In this document: one piece after another, positions 41,748 through 51,159 of the stretch
How the letters are laid out: the number at the start of each line of letters is the position of its first letter
Numbering within the stretch: position 1 is the first letter of the stretch
Program-made: the position numbers and the translations under genes
Notes under the pieces: model-generated
Database searches by the model: none
What the model was told of the DNA's origin: nothing
What the model saw: the letters and a program-made list of their open reading frames with translations, nothing else
Assembly (NCBI RefSeq): GCF_031455295.1
Contig: NZ_JAVDSL010000003.1
Location: 372,001-436,000, forward strand
Reading direction: 5' to 3'
Origin: Leifsonia sp. 1010
GTDB taxonomy: Bacteria > Actinomycetota > Actinomycetes > Actinomycetales > Microbacteriaceae
DNA: 64,000 nt

Positions 41748-42881
41748 ATGGCTCTGGCAGACACCGGCAGATCGCGCAGCATCCTGGGCACCGTCCCGAT
41801 CGCGGTCGCGAGCTCGCTCGCGGTGACCCTGAACCTGGTCACGCCCGCACAGGCGGCGCCCCAGGAGGACCGCGCGACCGACCACTCCGGCGACACCGGC
41901 GAGATCAGTCCTCTCGAGCGCGCGGCGCTCGGCAGCACCATCGGGATGACGCCCAGCGGATCGACGTCGAGCACGTCCGCTCCGCTCACCTCCGTCGCGG
42001 CAGCACCCGCGACCTACCGCGTGCAGTCGGGCGACACCATCTCCGGCATCGCGGCCCGTTTCGGACTCTCGACAGCAGCCGTCCTCGCGATGAACGGCCT
42101 CAGCTGGAAGAGCCTCATCTTCCCGGGCCAGGTGCTCGCCCTCGCGCAGGCCGCACCCGCGGCCGCGCCGGCCCCGGCTCCCGCCCCCGCGGCTCCCGCG
42201 CCGGCTCCCGCCGCCACGGTGTACTCCGTGGTGCGCGGCGACACGATCAGCGGCATCGCCGGCCGTTTCGGCGTCACCACCCGCGCGGTGCTCGCCGCGA
42301 ACGGCCTGAGCACGTCCAGCCTAATCTTCCCCGGGCAGAAGATCCGCATCCCGGGCATGACGACCGCCGCGCTCAACACCCCGGCACCGGCACCGGCACC
42401 GGCGCCCGTCGCCGCTCCGGCGCCCGTCGCCGCGCCGGCACCGCTGCCGACCGCGTCCGCCGGTCAGGTGGTCGCCCTCACCGACGAGATGCGCGCGAAT
42501 GCCCAGCTGATCATCCGCATCGGCCGCCAGCAGGGCGTTCCGGACCAGGGCATCGTCATCGCTCTCGCCGCCGCCGCACAGGAATCCGGCCTCCGCAATG
42601 TCCGCTATGGCGACCGCGACTCCCTCGGGCTGTTCCAGCAGCGGCCGAGCACCGGATGGGGGACGCCGGAGCAGGTGCTCGACCCGACGCGCGCGACGCT
42701 CGCGTTCTACGGCGGAGCGGGAAACCCCAACGCCGGCCGCACCCGCGGCCTCCTCGACATCCCCGGATGGACGCGGATGAGCGTGACGCAAGCGGCGCAG
42801 GCCGTGCAGATCTCGGCGTTCCCCGACGCCTACGCCAAGTGGGAGACGTCGGCGCGCACCTGGCTGGCCCAGCTCGGCTGA
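41748..42881 (+). CDS. Secreted LysM protein with lysozyme-like domain
   Basis: 377 residues from ATG 41748. A signal peptide (about 1-35, ending TPAQAAP) precedes two LysM murein-binding domains (starting TYRVQSGDTISGIA and VYSVVRGDTISGIA), with Ala/Pro linkers after each. The C-terminal about 140 residues resemble the lysozyme-like fold with AAAQESGLRN, where Glu may be catalytic, and DSLGLFQQRP. Likely an exported cell wall hydrolase or binding protein. It sits between the Rv2175c-like gene and the PASTA kinase. Confidence 0.85.
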   Translation: MALADTGRSRSILGTVPIAVASSLAVTLNLVTPAQAAPQEDRATDHSGDTGEISPLERAALGSTIGMTPSGSTSSTSAPLTSVAAAPATYRVQSGDTISGIAARFGLSTAAVLAMNGLSWKSLIFPGQVLALAQAAPAAAPAPAPAPAAPAPAPAATVYSVVRGDTISGIAGRFGVTTRAVLAANGLSTSSLIFPGQKIRIPGMTTAALNTPAPAPAPAPVAAPAPVAAPAPLPTASAGQVVALTDEMRANAQLIIRIGRQQGVPDQGIVIALAAAAQESGLRNVRYGDRDSLGLFQQRPSTGWGTPEQVLDPTRATLAFYGGAGNPNAGRTRGLLDIPGWTRMSVTQAAQAVQISAFPDAYAKWETSARTWLAQLG

Positions 42882-42967
42882 GCCGGAATGTCACAGCCCG
42901 ATCACAGCCACCGCGTCCACCGGTGTTTTGCAGGGTTCTCGCCCGGCTCGTTCCCTAGACTCGATCC

Positions 42968-44869
42968 GTGACCACGAGCCAGACCGACCCGATGATCGGC
43001 CGTCTCATCGACGGCCGCTATCAGGTGCGCTCGCGGATCGCCCGAGGCGGCATGGCGACCGTCTACCTCGCGACCGACCTGCGCCTCGAGCGCCGCGTCG
43101 CGATCAAGATCATGCACGGCCACCTCGCCGACGACTCCACGTTCAAGAGCCGCTTCGTGCAGGAGGCCCGCTCGGCCGCTCGGCTCGCGCATCCCAACGT
43201 CGTCAACGTCTTCGACCAGGGCCAGGACTCCGACATGGCCTACCTGGTCATGGAGTACCTGCCCGGCATCACCCTGCGCGACCTGCTCAAGGACTACGGC
43301 AAGCTGACGCCCGAGCAGACCATCGACATCATGGAGGCGGTGCTCTCCGGCCTCGCCGCGGCGCACAAGGCGGGCATCGTCCACCGCGACCTCAAGCCGG
43401 AGAACGTGCTGCTCGCCGACGACGGGCGCATCAAGATCGGCGACTTCGGGCTCGCCCGTGCGGCCAGCGCCAACACGGCCACCGGCCAGGCGCTGCTCGG
43501 CACGATCGCGTACCTCTCCCCCGAGCTCGTCACCCGCGGCGTCGCCGACGCCCGCAGCGACATCTACGCGCTCGGCATCATGATGTACGAGATGCTCACC
43601 GGCCAGCAGCCGTTCCAGGGCGAGCAGCCGATGCAGATCGCCTACCAGCACGCGAACGACGCCGTGCCCGCGCCGAGCAGCAAGAACCCGGCCGTGCCCG
43701 CAGAGCTGGATGAGCTCGTCCTCTGGGCGACGGAGAAGGACCCGGACCGACGGCCCCGCGACGCGCGGGAGATGCTCGATCGCCTGCTGGAGGCCGAGAA
43801 GGCGCTCCGCGGCGAGGCCGTTCTGCAGCCGACGATGGTGCTCCCGCCCGCGTACGAAATCGACCAGGGCGACACCCAGATCATCAACCCGGCGATCCGC
43901 CAGCAGGTCGCGTCCAGCACGCCGGCCGCGGCGACGACACTCACAGCGGCTGCCGCCAAGCGGCGCTCGAAGGGCTGGTGGCTGTTCGCGCTCGTCCTCG
44001 TGCTCGCCGGCGTCGCTGCAGGCACCGGCTGGTACTTCGGTGCGGGCCCCGGCTCGCTGGTCGCCGTCCCGAACGTCGTCAACAAGGCGCCGGATGCGGC
44101 GGTCTCGCAGCTGCAGAAGCTCGGTTTCAAGACGGCTCAGGCGCCCGAATACAGCACGACCGTCGCGGCCGGGATGGTATCGAGCACGGACCCCGGAGCC
44201 GGCGTCCCCGCCGGGCGCGGTAGCACGGTGACGCTGCGTGTCTCGCAGGGGCCGAAGCCGGTGACCATCCCGCCCCTCGCCGGCACGACCATCGACACGG
44301 CCAAGAGCGCCATCACCGGCGTCGGGGCGAAGGTCGGAACGGTCGCGGAGCAATTCGACGCCAAGGTGCCCGCCAACACCGTCATCTCGGCGACGCGCGC
44401 CGACAACGGCGCGGACATCTCCGGCGGCGGCAACTACTTCGAGGCCGCGGCGGTGAACCTCGTCGTCTCGGTCGGCGCCATCCCGGATGTCGCCGGCAAG
44501 TCCGTGGAAGACGCCTCGGCCATCCTGAGCAAGGTCAAGCTCCTCACCTCCGCCGGCCCCGAGAGCTACAGCGACACGGTCGAAGACGGCGACGTGATCT
44601 CCGCGCAGCCGCAGCACGAGCCCGTCCGCCCCGGCGACACACTGCTGCTGGAGACGTCGAAGGGACCGGAGCCCGTCACCATCCCCGATGTCGCCGGCAA
44701 GACGTGGGATGTGGCCAAGAAGGCGCTCACGGACGCCGGCTTCAAGCTCAAGTACAGCGCCATCGCCGACGTCGCACCGAACGCGTTCGTCGTGTCGAAG
44801 GTGTCGCCGGCCGGCGGGACCCAGGCGCCCAAGGGCTCGACGATCACGGTCAACTTCGCCGGGTTCTGA
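42968..44869 (+). CDS. PASTA-domain Ser/Thr protein kinase
   Basis: 633 residues from a GTG. The kinase domain (about 18-280) has the Gly loop ARGGMATVYLA, K47, HRDLKPEN (H139, D141) and DFG at 159-161. It is an RD kinase. After a linker there is one helix (about 337-357) and four exterior PASTA repeats (about 360-633), each starting VPNV, IPPL, IPDV and IPDV. PASTA kinases bind muropeptides or lipid II and phosphorylate growth and division proteins. Position matches mycobacterial pknL, but PknL lacks PASTA repeats. Confidence 0.95.
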   Translation: MTTSQTDPMIGRLIDGRYQVRSRIARGGMATVYLATDLRLERRVAIKIMHGHLADDSTFKSRFVQEARSAARLAHPNVVNVFDQGQDSDMAYLVMEYLPGITLRDLLKDYGKLTPEQTIDIMEAVLSGLAAAHKAGIVHRDLKPENVLLADDGRIKIGDFGLARAASANTATGQALLGTIAYLSPELVTRGVADARSDIYALGIMMYEMLTGQQPFQGEQPMQIAYQHANDAVPAPSSKNPAVPAELDELVLWATEKDPDRRPRDAREMLDRLLEAEKALRGEAVLQPTMVLPPAYEIDQGDTQIINPAIRQQVASSTPAAATTLTAAAAKRRSKGWWLFALVLVLAGVAAGTGWYFGAGPGSLVAVPNVVNKAPDAAVSQLQKLGFKTAQAPEYSTTVAAGMVSSTDPGAGVPAGRGSTVTLRVSQGPKPVTIPPLAGTTIDTAKSAITGVGAKVGTVAEQFDAKVPANTVISATRADNGADISGGGNYFEAAAVNLVVSVGAIPDVAGKSVEDASAILSKVKLLTSAGPESYSDTVEDGDVISAQPQHEPVRPGDTLLLETSKGPEPVTIPDVAGKTWDVAKKALTDAGFKLKYSAIADVAPNAFVVSKVSPAGGTQAPKGSTITVNFAGF

Positions 44870-44952
44870 GCGACTGCCGCCGCAACCGGCGCGGTCTGCC
44901 TGCGCTGCCGCGCGTCGGAACGGAGGAGATACCGCTTCGCCGCGTCCGTCAA

Positions 44953-45008
44953 CGCAGAAAGCGGAGGAGCACCGCGGCCGTGGGGCCGTGGGCTCCTCCG
45001 TTTCTGCG
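44953..45008. terminator. Bidirectional terminator between kinase and aroG
   Basis: A 17-bp stem with one bulged G (44953-44970 against 44992-45008), with AAA on one side and TTT on the other inside the stem, and a partly paired GC loop. It lies in the gap between convergent genes, so it probably stops both. Confidence 0.75.
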
Positions 45009-45034
45009 GAGGGTGGAGGTGCTGCGAGCCGGTA

Positions 45035-46426
45035 TCAGCGGGCAGCGGCCGAGAGCTCCTCGGCAACCAGGAAGGCCAGCTCCAGCGACTGCTGGTGGTT
45101 CAGGCGCGGGTCGCAGAGCGACTCGTAGCGGGTCGCCAGCGTCTCCTCGTCGATGTGCTCGGAACCGCCCAGGCACTCGGTCACGTCGTCGCCGGTGAGC
45201 TCCACGTGGATGCCGCCCGGGTTGGTGCCGGCAGCGCGGTGCGCCTCGAAGAAGCCCTTCACCTCGTCGACGATGTCGTCGAAACGGCGCGTCTTGTAGC
45301 CGGTCGGCGTGGTGAGACCGTTGCCGTGCATCGGGTCGGTGACCCAGAGCGGCTTCGCGTCCGAACGCTTGATCGCTTCGAGCAGCGGCGGCAGCGCGTC
45401 CCGGATCTTCCCGGCGCCCATGCGCGTGATGAAGGTCAGGCGGCCGGGCTCACGCTCGGGATCGAGCTTGTCGATGAGGCGGAGCATGTCGTCACGGGAG
45501 GTGGTCGGCCCGAGCTTCACGCCGATCGGGTTGCGCACGCGCGACAGGAAGTCGACGTGCGCGCCGTCGAGCTCGCGCGTCCGCTCGCCGATCCAGACGA
45601 AGTGCGCCGACGTGTTGTACGGCGTGCCGGTGCGGGAGTCGATGCGCGTCATCGGCCGCTCGTAGTCCATGAGCAGCGCCTCGTGGCTGGAGTAGAACTC
45701 CACCCGCGTGAGCTCGTCGAAGTCGGCGCCCGCCGCCTCCATGAACTTGATGGCGCGGTCGATCTCGCGGGCGAGGCCCTCGTAGCGCTGGTTGGCCGGG
45801 TTCGCGGCGAAGCCGCGGTTCCAGCTGTGCACCTGGCGCAGGTCGGCGAATCCACCCTGGGTGAAGGCGCGGATGAGGTTCAGCGTGGATGCGGCGGTGT
45901 GGTACCCCTGCACCAGCCGGCGCGGGTCGGCCTGGCGCGACTCGGGCGTGAAATCGTAGCCGTTGACGATGTCGCCGCGGTAGGCGGGCAGGGTGACACC
46001 GTTGCGCGTCTCGGTGTCACTGGAGCGCGGCTTGGCGAACTGCCCGGCCATGCGGCCCATCTTGATCACGGGCACGGAGGCGCCGTAGGTCAGCACGACG
46101 GCCATCTGCAGCACCGTCTTGACACGGTTGCGGATGGCGTCGGCCGTCGCTCCGGCGAACGTCTCGGCGCAGTCGCCGCCCTGCAGCAGGAACGCCTTGC
46201 CCTCGGCGGCGCGGGCCAGCCGCGTCCGCAGCTGGTCGACCTCGCCGGCGAACACCAGCGGCGGAAGGGTGGCGATCTCGGCGGACGCGGCGGCGGCCGC
46301 CTCCGGGTCCGGCCAGGCCGGCTGCTGCTTGATCGGGAGCGTGCGCCAATACTCCAGGCCCTCGATCACGGACTCGTCAGGTCGCACGACGGGCTCTGTG
46401 GTCTGTAGCACTGGTCTTCCGCTCAC
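45035..46426 (-). CDS. aroG: Class II DAHP synthase
   Basis: 463 residues, the plant-like class II length. Conserved blocks: LLQGGDCAETF, VIKMGRMAGQFAKPRSS, RLVQGYHTAASTLN, WIGERTRELDGAHVDF, GPTTSRDD and GGIHVELTGDDVTECLGG. It joins PEP and erythrose-4-phosphate, the first step of aromatic amino-acid synthesis. A GTG 15 bases in has a better ribosome site (GGAAGA), so the start may be there. Last of a probable glcK-plsC-aroG transcription unit. Confidence 0.95.
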   Translation of the reverse strand: MSGRPVLQTTEPVVRPDESVIEGLEYWRTLPIKQQPAWPDPEAAAAASAEIATLPPLVFAGEVDQLRTRLARAAEGKAFLLQGGDCAETFAGATADAIRNRVKTVLQMAVVLTYGASVPVIKMGRMAGQFAKPRSSDTETRNGVTLPAYRGDIVNGYDFTPESRQADPRRLVQGYHTAASTLNLIRAFTQGGFADLRQVHSWNRGFAANPANQRYEGLAREIDRAIKFMEAAGADFDELTRVEFYSSHEALLMDYERPMTRIDSRTGTPYNTSAHFVWIGERTRELDGAHVDFLSRVRNPIGVKLGPTTSRDDMLRLIDKLDPEREPGRLTFITRMGAGKIRDALPPLLEAIKRSDAKPLWVTDPMHGNGLTTPTGYKTRRFDDIVDEVKGFFEAHRAAGTNPGGIHVELTGDDVTECLGGSEHIDEETLATRYESLCDPRLNHQQSLELAFLVAEELSAAAR

Positions 46427-46477
46427 TCGAGGTTGGATGGGATATCCGAGCCTATCGCGAAAGCCGATGCGGCCGTC

Positions 46478-47167
46478 CTACTGTGACAGCGTCGCCCGCT
46501 TCTCCTTGACCGTGCTGGCGTACACGTCGACGTACTCCTGGTCGCCGAGGCGCTGCAGCTCGTACATGATCTCGTCGGTGACCGAGCGCAGGATGAAGCG
46601 GTCGCCCTCCATCCCGTCGAACCGGGAGAAGTCGAGCGGCTCCCCCACGATGATGCCGATGCGTCCGATCTTCGGGAGCCGCTTGCCGATCGGCATGATC
46701 TTGGCCGTATCCACCATCGCGACGGGGACGACCGGGACGCCGGCCTCCAGGATCATCCGCGCGACGCCCGTGCGACCGCGGTACAGCTTGCCGTCCGGGC
46801 TGCGGGTGCCCTCCGGGTAGATGCCGAGGATCTCGCCGCGAGCGAGGACTGCGAGCCCGGTGTTGAGCGACGCCTCCGACGCCTTGCCGCCGGAGCGGTC
46901 GATGGGCAGCTGGCCGGTGGCGTTCATGAACGCCTTGGTCGCCCATCCCTTCAGGCCCCTGCGGGTGAAGTAGTCGCTCTTGGCGAGGAAGGACACGTGC
47001 CGGTCGACCTCGAGCGGCAGGAAGATCGAGTCGATGAACGACAGATGGTTGCTCGCGAGGATGACCGGACCGTCGGTGGGGATGTTCTCGAGGCCGACGA
47101 CCCACGGCCGGAAGATACCGCGCAGCAGCGGTCCCACGATCACGTACTTCATCAGCCAGTAGAACAT
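46478..47167 (-). CDS. plsC: 1-acyl-glycerol-3-phosphate acyltransferase family protein
   Basis: 229 residues. The catalytic HX4D box is NHLSFID (H41, D46), followed by YPEGTRSPDGKLYRGR, the phosphate-binding motif. It transfers acyl chains to lysophosphatidate at the membrane. Position between glcK and aroG, 28 bp after glcK, matches the mycobacterial Rv2182c arrangement. Confidence 0.92.
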   Translation of the reverse strand: MFYWLMKYVIVGPLLRGIFRPWVVGLENIPTDGPVILASNHLSFIDSIFLPLEVDRHVSFLAKSDYFTRRGLKGWATKAFMNATGQLPIDRSGGKASEASLNTGLAVLARGEILGIYPEGTRSPDGKLYRGRTGVARMILEAGVPVVPVAMVDTAKIMPIGKRLPKIGRIGIIVGEPLDFSRFDGMEGDRFILRSVTDEIMYELQRLGDQEYVDVYASTVKEKRATLSQ

Positions 47168-47195
47168 CGAACCGAAGCCTATCCCCGCGCTGCCC

Positions 47196-48146
47196 CTAGA
47201 GCGAGGATGCGTGCAGTCGCGCCAGGTCGGCCGCTCCGACCACCCCGGCGTCGTTCACCAGCTCGGCGATCGCGAACTCGGGCTCCGGGTGGAAGCCGCG
47301 GGCGGGAAGATTCTCCAGATACGCCAGCCGGATGGGCTCCAGCAGCAGCTCGCCGGCCTGGGCGACGCCGCCGCCGAAGACGAAGAGCTGCGGGTCGAGG
47401 ATGGCGCCCAGGCTCGCGCACGCCTGCCCGAGCCAGTCGCCGAGCTGGCGGAGGGCGGCGAGCGCTCCCGGGTCGCCCGCGGTGATCAGGGCGCTGATGT
47501 CGTGCCCGGTGAGCGCGCCGGTGCGGCTGCGCACATCCGCGAGTCCCTGGCCGATCCCGCCCGCGTCCGCGAGCTCGTTCGCCATGCGCTGCAGGGCGCG
47601 GCCGGAACCGTACTGCTCGATGCAGCCGTGCGCGCCGCAGCCGCAGGGAAGGCCGCCCGGGACGACGCGCATGTGGCCGATCTCCGCTCCCGCGCCGAAA
47701 CCGCCGCGGAAGAGCCGGTCGTTGCTGACGATCGCACCGCCCACACCGGTCCCGATGGTGAGCACCACCATGTCGGAGACGAGCCGGCCGGCACCGTAGC
47801 GGAACTCCGCCCAGCCGGCCGCGTTGGCGTCGTTCTCGATGATCACGGGGATGTCGAGGCGCTCCTCGAGCTTCTCCCGGAACGGCTCGTGGCGCCAGTT
47901 GATGTTCGGCGCATAGTAGACGGTCGACTGCGCGGCGTCGATGAAGCCGGCCGCGGCGACTCCCGCACCGGCGATCTCCTCCGGGCCGTCGCTGAGGCGG
48001 CGGATCATCGCGACGACGGCGTTCTCGATCTCCTCCGGACGCGTCGCATCGGTGGGGACGCGATCCTCCCGGACGATCGTCCCGAGCTCGTCGACGAGGG
48101 CTCCGGCGATCTTGGTCCCTCCGATGTCGATGCCGATGGCGTGCAC
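47196..48146 (-). CDS. glcK: ROK-family glucokinase
   Basis: 316 residues from GTG 48146, preceded by AGGAAGG. The ATP motif is IGIDIGGTKIAGA, the sugar site ENDANAAGWAE, and the ROK zinc motif CGCGAHGC. It phosphorylates glucose in the cytosol. ATP- or polyphosphate-dependence cannot be told from motifs seen here. It is divergent from the acyl-CoA ligase, with a 148-bp gap that should hold two promoters, though none is clear. Confidence 0.93.
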   Translation of the reverse strand: MHAIGIDIGGTKIAGALVDELGTIVREDRVPTDATRPEEIENAVVAMIRRLSDGPEEIAGAGVAAAGFIDAAQSTVYYAPNINWRHEPFREKLEERLDIPVIIENDANAAGWAEFRYGAGRLVSDMVVLTIGTGVGGAIVSNDRLFRGGFGAGAEIGHMRVVPGGLPCGCGAHGCIEQYGSGRALQRMANELADAGGIGQGLADVRSRTGALTGHDISALITAGDPGALAALRQLGDWLGQACASLGAILDPQLFVFGGGVAQAGELLLEPIRLAYLENLPARGFHPEPEFAIAELVNDAGVVGAADLARLHASSL

Positions 48147-48294
48147 GTGGGGCCTTCCTGGAGGGATGGTGAGAGGGAGGGGCGGTCTGGCCGGGTCTCG
48201 GGCGAGCCGTGGCGGGACCATCTAGAGTGTAATCAACCGAATCGCCCCGAGCCATTCGGCCGCACGCCCGCCCACCGGTATCGAGGGAGCTACC

Positions 48295-50124
48295 GTGAAA
48301 CAGATCCTTACCCCCGCGATCGTCCCTGCGGACCCGGACGCCAACGCCACCGGCCTGCTCGTCGACCGCGTTGCGCAGACGCCGGACCAGCCGCTGTTCA
48401 GCCTCCCGGACGGCGACGGCTGGCGCGACGTGTCGGCGGCGGAGTTCCACCGCCAGGTGATCGCCCTCGCGAAGGGCCTGGTCGCCGCGGGCATCGAGCC
48501 CGGCGACAAGATCGGGCTGATGTCGAAGACCCGGTACGAGTGGACTCTCATCGACTTCGCCGTGTGGTTCGCCGGCGCGGTTCTCGTGCCGATCTACGAG
48601 ACGTCCTCCCCCACCCAGATCCAGTGGAACATGTCCGACTCCGGCGCCATGGCGGTGTTCCTGGAGAACGCCGAGATGCACGCGCGCTTCGACGAGGTGC
48701 ACCCGGAGCTCCCCGACATCCGCACCGTCTGGCAGCTGCACCTCGGCGACCTCGACAAGCTCGCCGCCGCGGGTGTCGACGTGCCCGACGAGGAGATCGA
48801 GCGGCGCCGCCGCATCGCCAAGGGCTCCGACATCGGGACGCTGATCTACACCTCGGGCTCGACCGGGCGGCCGAAGGGATGCGTCCTCACGCACTCGAAC
48901 TTCGTCGAGCTCTCGCGCAACTCGGCCGAGGCGCTCAAGCAGGTCGTGCAGCAGCCGGGCGGCGCATCCACTCTGCTCTTCATCACCACCGCGCACGTGT
49001 TCGCCCGCTTCATCGCCGTGCTCTGTGTCACCGGCGGCGTCAAGGTCGGCCACCAGGCCGACACCAAGCAGCTGCTGCCTGCGCTGGCGAGCTTCAAGCC
49101 GACGTTCCTGCTGGCGGTGCCGCGCGTGTTCGAGAAGGTCTACAACTCGGCCGAGCAGAAGGCCGAGTCCGGTGGACGCGGTAAGATCTTCCGCGCGGCC
49201 GCGGACGTCGCGGTCGAGCACTCGAAGGCCGTCGAGGCCGGCTCGGTGCCGTTCGGACTGAAGCTCAAGTTCGCCCTCTACGACCGGCTGGTGTATTCGA
49301 AGCTCCGTGCCGCGATGGGCGGCCGCGTGAAGTTCGCGGTGTCCGGCTCCGCGCCGCTCGGCTCGCACCTCGGTCACTTCTACCACAGCCTCGGCATCAA
49401 GGTCCTGGAGGGCTACGGGCTCACCGAGACCACCGCGCCCGCGACCGTGAACCGGCCGGACACGTTCCGGATCGGCACCGTCGGTCCGGCGCTCCCGGGC
49501 GTCGACCTGCGTCTCGCCGACGACGGCGAGATCGAGGTGCGCGGCATCAACGTCTTCAAGGAGTATTGGAAGAACCCGGAGGCGACCGCCGCGGCGTTCC
49601 ACGACGGCTGGTTCAAGACCGGCGACCTCGGCTCGTTCGATGAGGACGGCTTCCTCACGATCACCGGCCGCAAGAAGGAGATCATCGTCACGGCCGGTGG
49701 CAAGAACGTCTCCCCCGCCGCGCTCGAGGACCCCATCCGCTCGAACCCGCTCGTGAGCCAGGTGATCGTGGTGGGCGACCAGAAGCCGTTCATCTCCGCC
49801 CTCATCACCCTCGACACCGAGATGCTGCCCACGTGGCTCGCCAACAACGGCGAGGACAAGGACATGACCCTCGCCGAGGCGTCGGTCAATCCGGCCGTCC
49901 ACGCCGAGATCCAGCGCGCCATCGACCACGCCAACGCCGGTGTCTCGCGCGCCGAGAGCGTCCGCAAGTTCGTGGTGCTCGCGACGGAGCTGAGCGAGGC
50001 GAGCGGCCACCTGACGCCCAAGATGAGCATCAAGCGCAACGTCATCCTCGCCGACTTCGCGGACGTGATCGACGGCATCTACAGCGACAACCCCCGCACC
50101 GAGGGCTTCTCCCTCGCCCACTGA
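48295..50124 (+). CDS. fadD: Long-chain fatty acid-CoA ligase
   Basis: 609 residues from a GTG with GAGGGAG upstream. AMP-binding motifs: LIYTSGSTGRPKGC, EGYGLTETTAP, WFKTGDLGSFDEDGF and the catalytic-lysine region around KRNVILADF. It activates long-chain fatty acids as acyl-AMP then acyl-CoA. It corresponds in position to fadD15 in mycobacteria. Its stop is 16 bp before the first family B palindrome. Confidence 0.93.
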   Translation: MKQILTPAIVPADPDANATGLLVDRVAQTPDQPLFSLPDGDGWRDVSAAEFHRQVIALAKGLVAAGIEPGDKIGLMSKTRYEWTLIDFAVWFAGAVLVPIYETSSPTQIQWNMSDSGAMAVFLENAEMHARFDEVHPELPDIRTVWQLHLGDLDKLAAAGVDVPDEEIERRRRIAKGSDIGTLIYTSGSTGRPKGCVLTHSNFVELSRNSAEALKQVVQQPGGASTLLFITTAHVFARFIAVLCVTGGVKVGHQADTKQLLPALASFKPTFLLAVPRVFEKVYNSAEQKAESGGRGKIFRAAADVAVEHSKAVEAGSVPFGLKLKFALYDRLVYSKLRAAMGGRVKFAVSGSAPLGSHLGHFYHSLGIKVLEGYGLTETTAPATVNRPDTFRIGTVGPALPGVDLRLADDGEIEVRGINVFKEYWKNPEATAAAFHDGWFKTGDLGSFDEDGFLTITGRKKEIIVTAGGKNVSPAALEDPIRSNPLVSQVIVVGDQKPFISALITLDTEMLPTWLANNGEDKDMTLAEASVNPAVHAEIQRAIDHANAGVSRAESVRKFVVLATELSEASGHLTPKMSIKRNVILADFADVIDGIYSDNPRTEGFSLAH

Positions 50125-50137
50125 CCCGTCGTCTCGT

Positions 50138-51070
50138 TCACGATTTGCGCCAAATCTCGGTTTTCGGCGTCGCAATACCGAGATTTGGCGCAAATCGTTG
50201 GAGGCGTTGGACGAATGCGGCTCGGTCGGCGAAGAGGTCGTCGGCGGTGATCCTGAGAACCTGCCAGCCCGCGGCCAGGAGAAGGTCGTGCCGTTTGATG
50301 TCGAGGAACCACTGCCGCCTTTCGACCCGGTGTGCGTCGCCGTCGTACTCGAACGCGATGCGCCGGTCGGGTAGCGCAAGATCCGGGTGCAGAACCCGGC
50401 CGTCGGCGACCAGCACGGGCTCGTTCACCCTGAGGCCCGTGATGCCGAGCTCCGCCAGGAACAGGCGCAGCAAGCTCTCCGGCCGGGAGTCGGTTCCGAA
50501 CCGGATGCGGGACAGAGCCCAGGCGCGCGCCTTGCCTCCCTTCGTCCGGCGAACCCGGGCGGAGGTCTCCGCCAACTGATCGATCGTGACGATCGGAGGG
50601 CGGTTTCGCGCGCCGACGAGATGGTCGCCGGCAGCGACGAGATCGCTCGGCCCGAGCATTCCGGAGAGCTGGCACCACACGTGAGCGGGCAAGGACACCG
50701 GGAGGCCGGCGACGTCCATCCCTTCAAGCGCTCGCAAGCTGTGCCCGGTCACGCCTCGACCGTGCGGGGCCGTGCGTGGAGAGAGCACCGACACGTGCAA
50801 GGGGCGACGAGACGCATCGGCCGGCAACGGGATGCCGAGGAGTTCAGCGGCCGTGGTGTGACTGAAGAACGCACGCATCGGCATGACGCGCAGGTACGCC
50901 CGACACAGTTCCTGCAGCTCACCTGGACCGTACGACAGATTCACGCCGTGAAACGGATGGTGGATGTCGCCGGCGCGCAAGCGCAACGCGTCGACGCCGT
51001 GCCGCTGTGCCTGCGACAGGGTGAAAGGGACACCGACGAGCGGTCGTGGGAGGGGTGGTGGGGTTCGCAT
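50138..51070 (-). CDS. DUF559-type protein with AbiEi-like N-terminus
   Basis: 310 residues from ATG 51070. The N-terminal part (about 8-90) resembles the winged-helix region of AbiEi-type proteins (FTLSQAQRHGV...HHPFHGVNL). The C-terminal part is a Vsr/DUF559-like nuclease fold: HPDLALPDRRIAFEYDGDAH, with Asp, Glu and Asp of a PD-(D/E)XK site. Proteins of this layout are common, variable actinobacterial accessory genes of unknown role. No partner toxin gene is adjacent. The last about 19 codons and the stop lie inside a palindrome, and another palindrome lies upstream. Confidence 0.7.
   Translation of the reverse strand: MRTPPPLPRPLVGVPFTLSQAQRHGVDALRLRAGDIHHPFHGVNLSYGPGELQELCRAYLRVMPMRAFFSHTTAAELLGIPLPADASRRPLHVSVLSPRTAPHGRGVTGHSLRALEGMDVAGLPVSLPAHVWCQLSGMLGPSDLVAAGDHLVGARNRPPIVTIDQLAETSARVRRTKGGKARAWALSRIRFGTDSRPESLLRLFLAELGITGLRVNEPVLVADGRVLHPDLALPDRRIAFEYDGDAHRVERRQWFLDIKRHDLLLAAGWQVLRITADDLFADRAAFVQRLQRFAPNLGIATPKTEIWRKS
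50140..50198. repeat. Family B palindrome, copy 1
   Basis: Perfect 22-bp arms (50140-50161 and 50177-50198) and a 15-nt loop. Core GATTTGCGCCAAATCTCGG. It falls between the convergent acyl-CoA ligase and DUF559 genes and overlaps the end of the latter. It lacks a T tract after the stem. Confidence 0.92.
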
Positions 51071-51159
51071 CCCGTCATCATGCCGAACACGCCCGCCGCA
51101 TGACCCCGCAGCCCGCCGATCTGTGGACAGCGCGCGTTCTCCACACCCTGACCGCAGAT

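Noticed and set aside
50140-50198. Family B copy 1 as a simple intrinsic terminator of the acyl-CoA ligase gene
   Set aside because: No T tract follows the stem on either strand, and a second copy exists in a gap of another type, so a repeat element is the better description.
47179-50379. 1066-codon ORF on the minus strand
   Set aside because: It overlaps the acyl-CoA ligase antisense and the glucokinase in another frame, and reads through a palindrome; no domain is recognisable.
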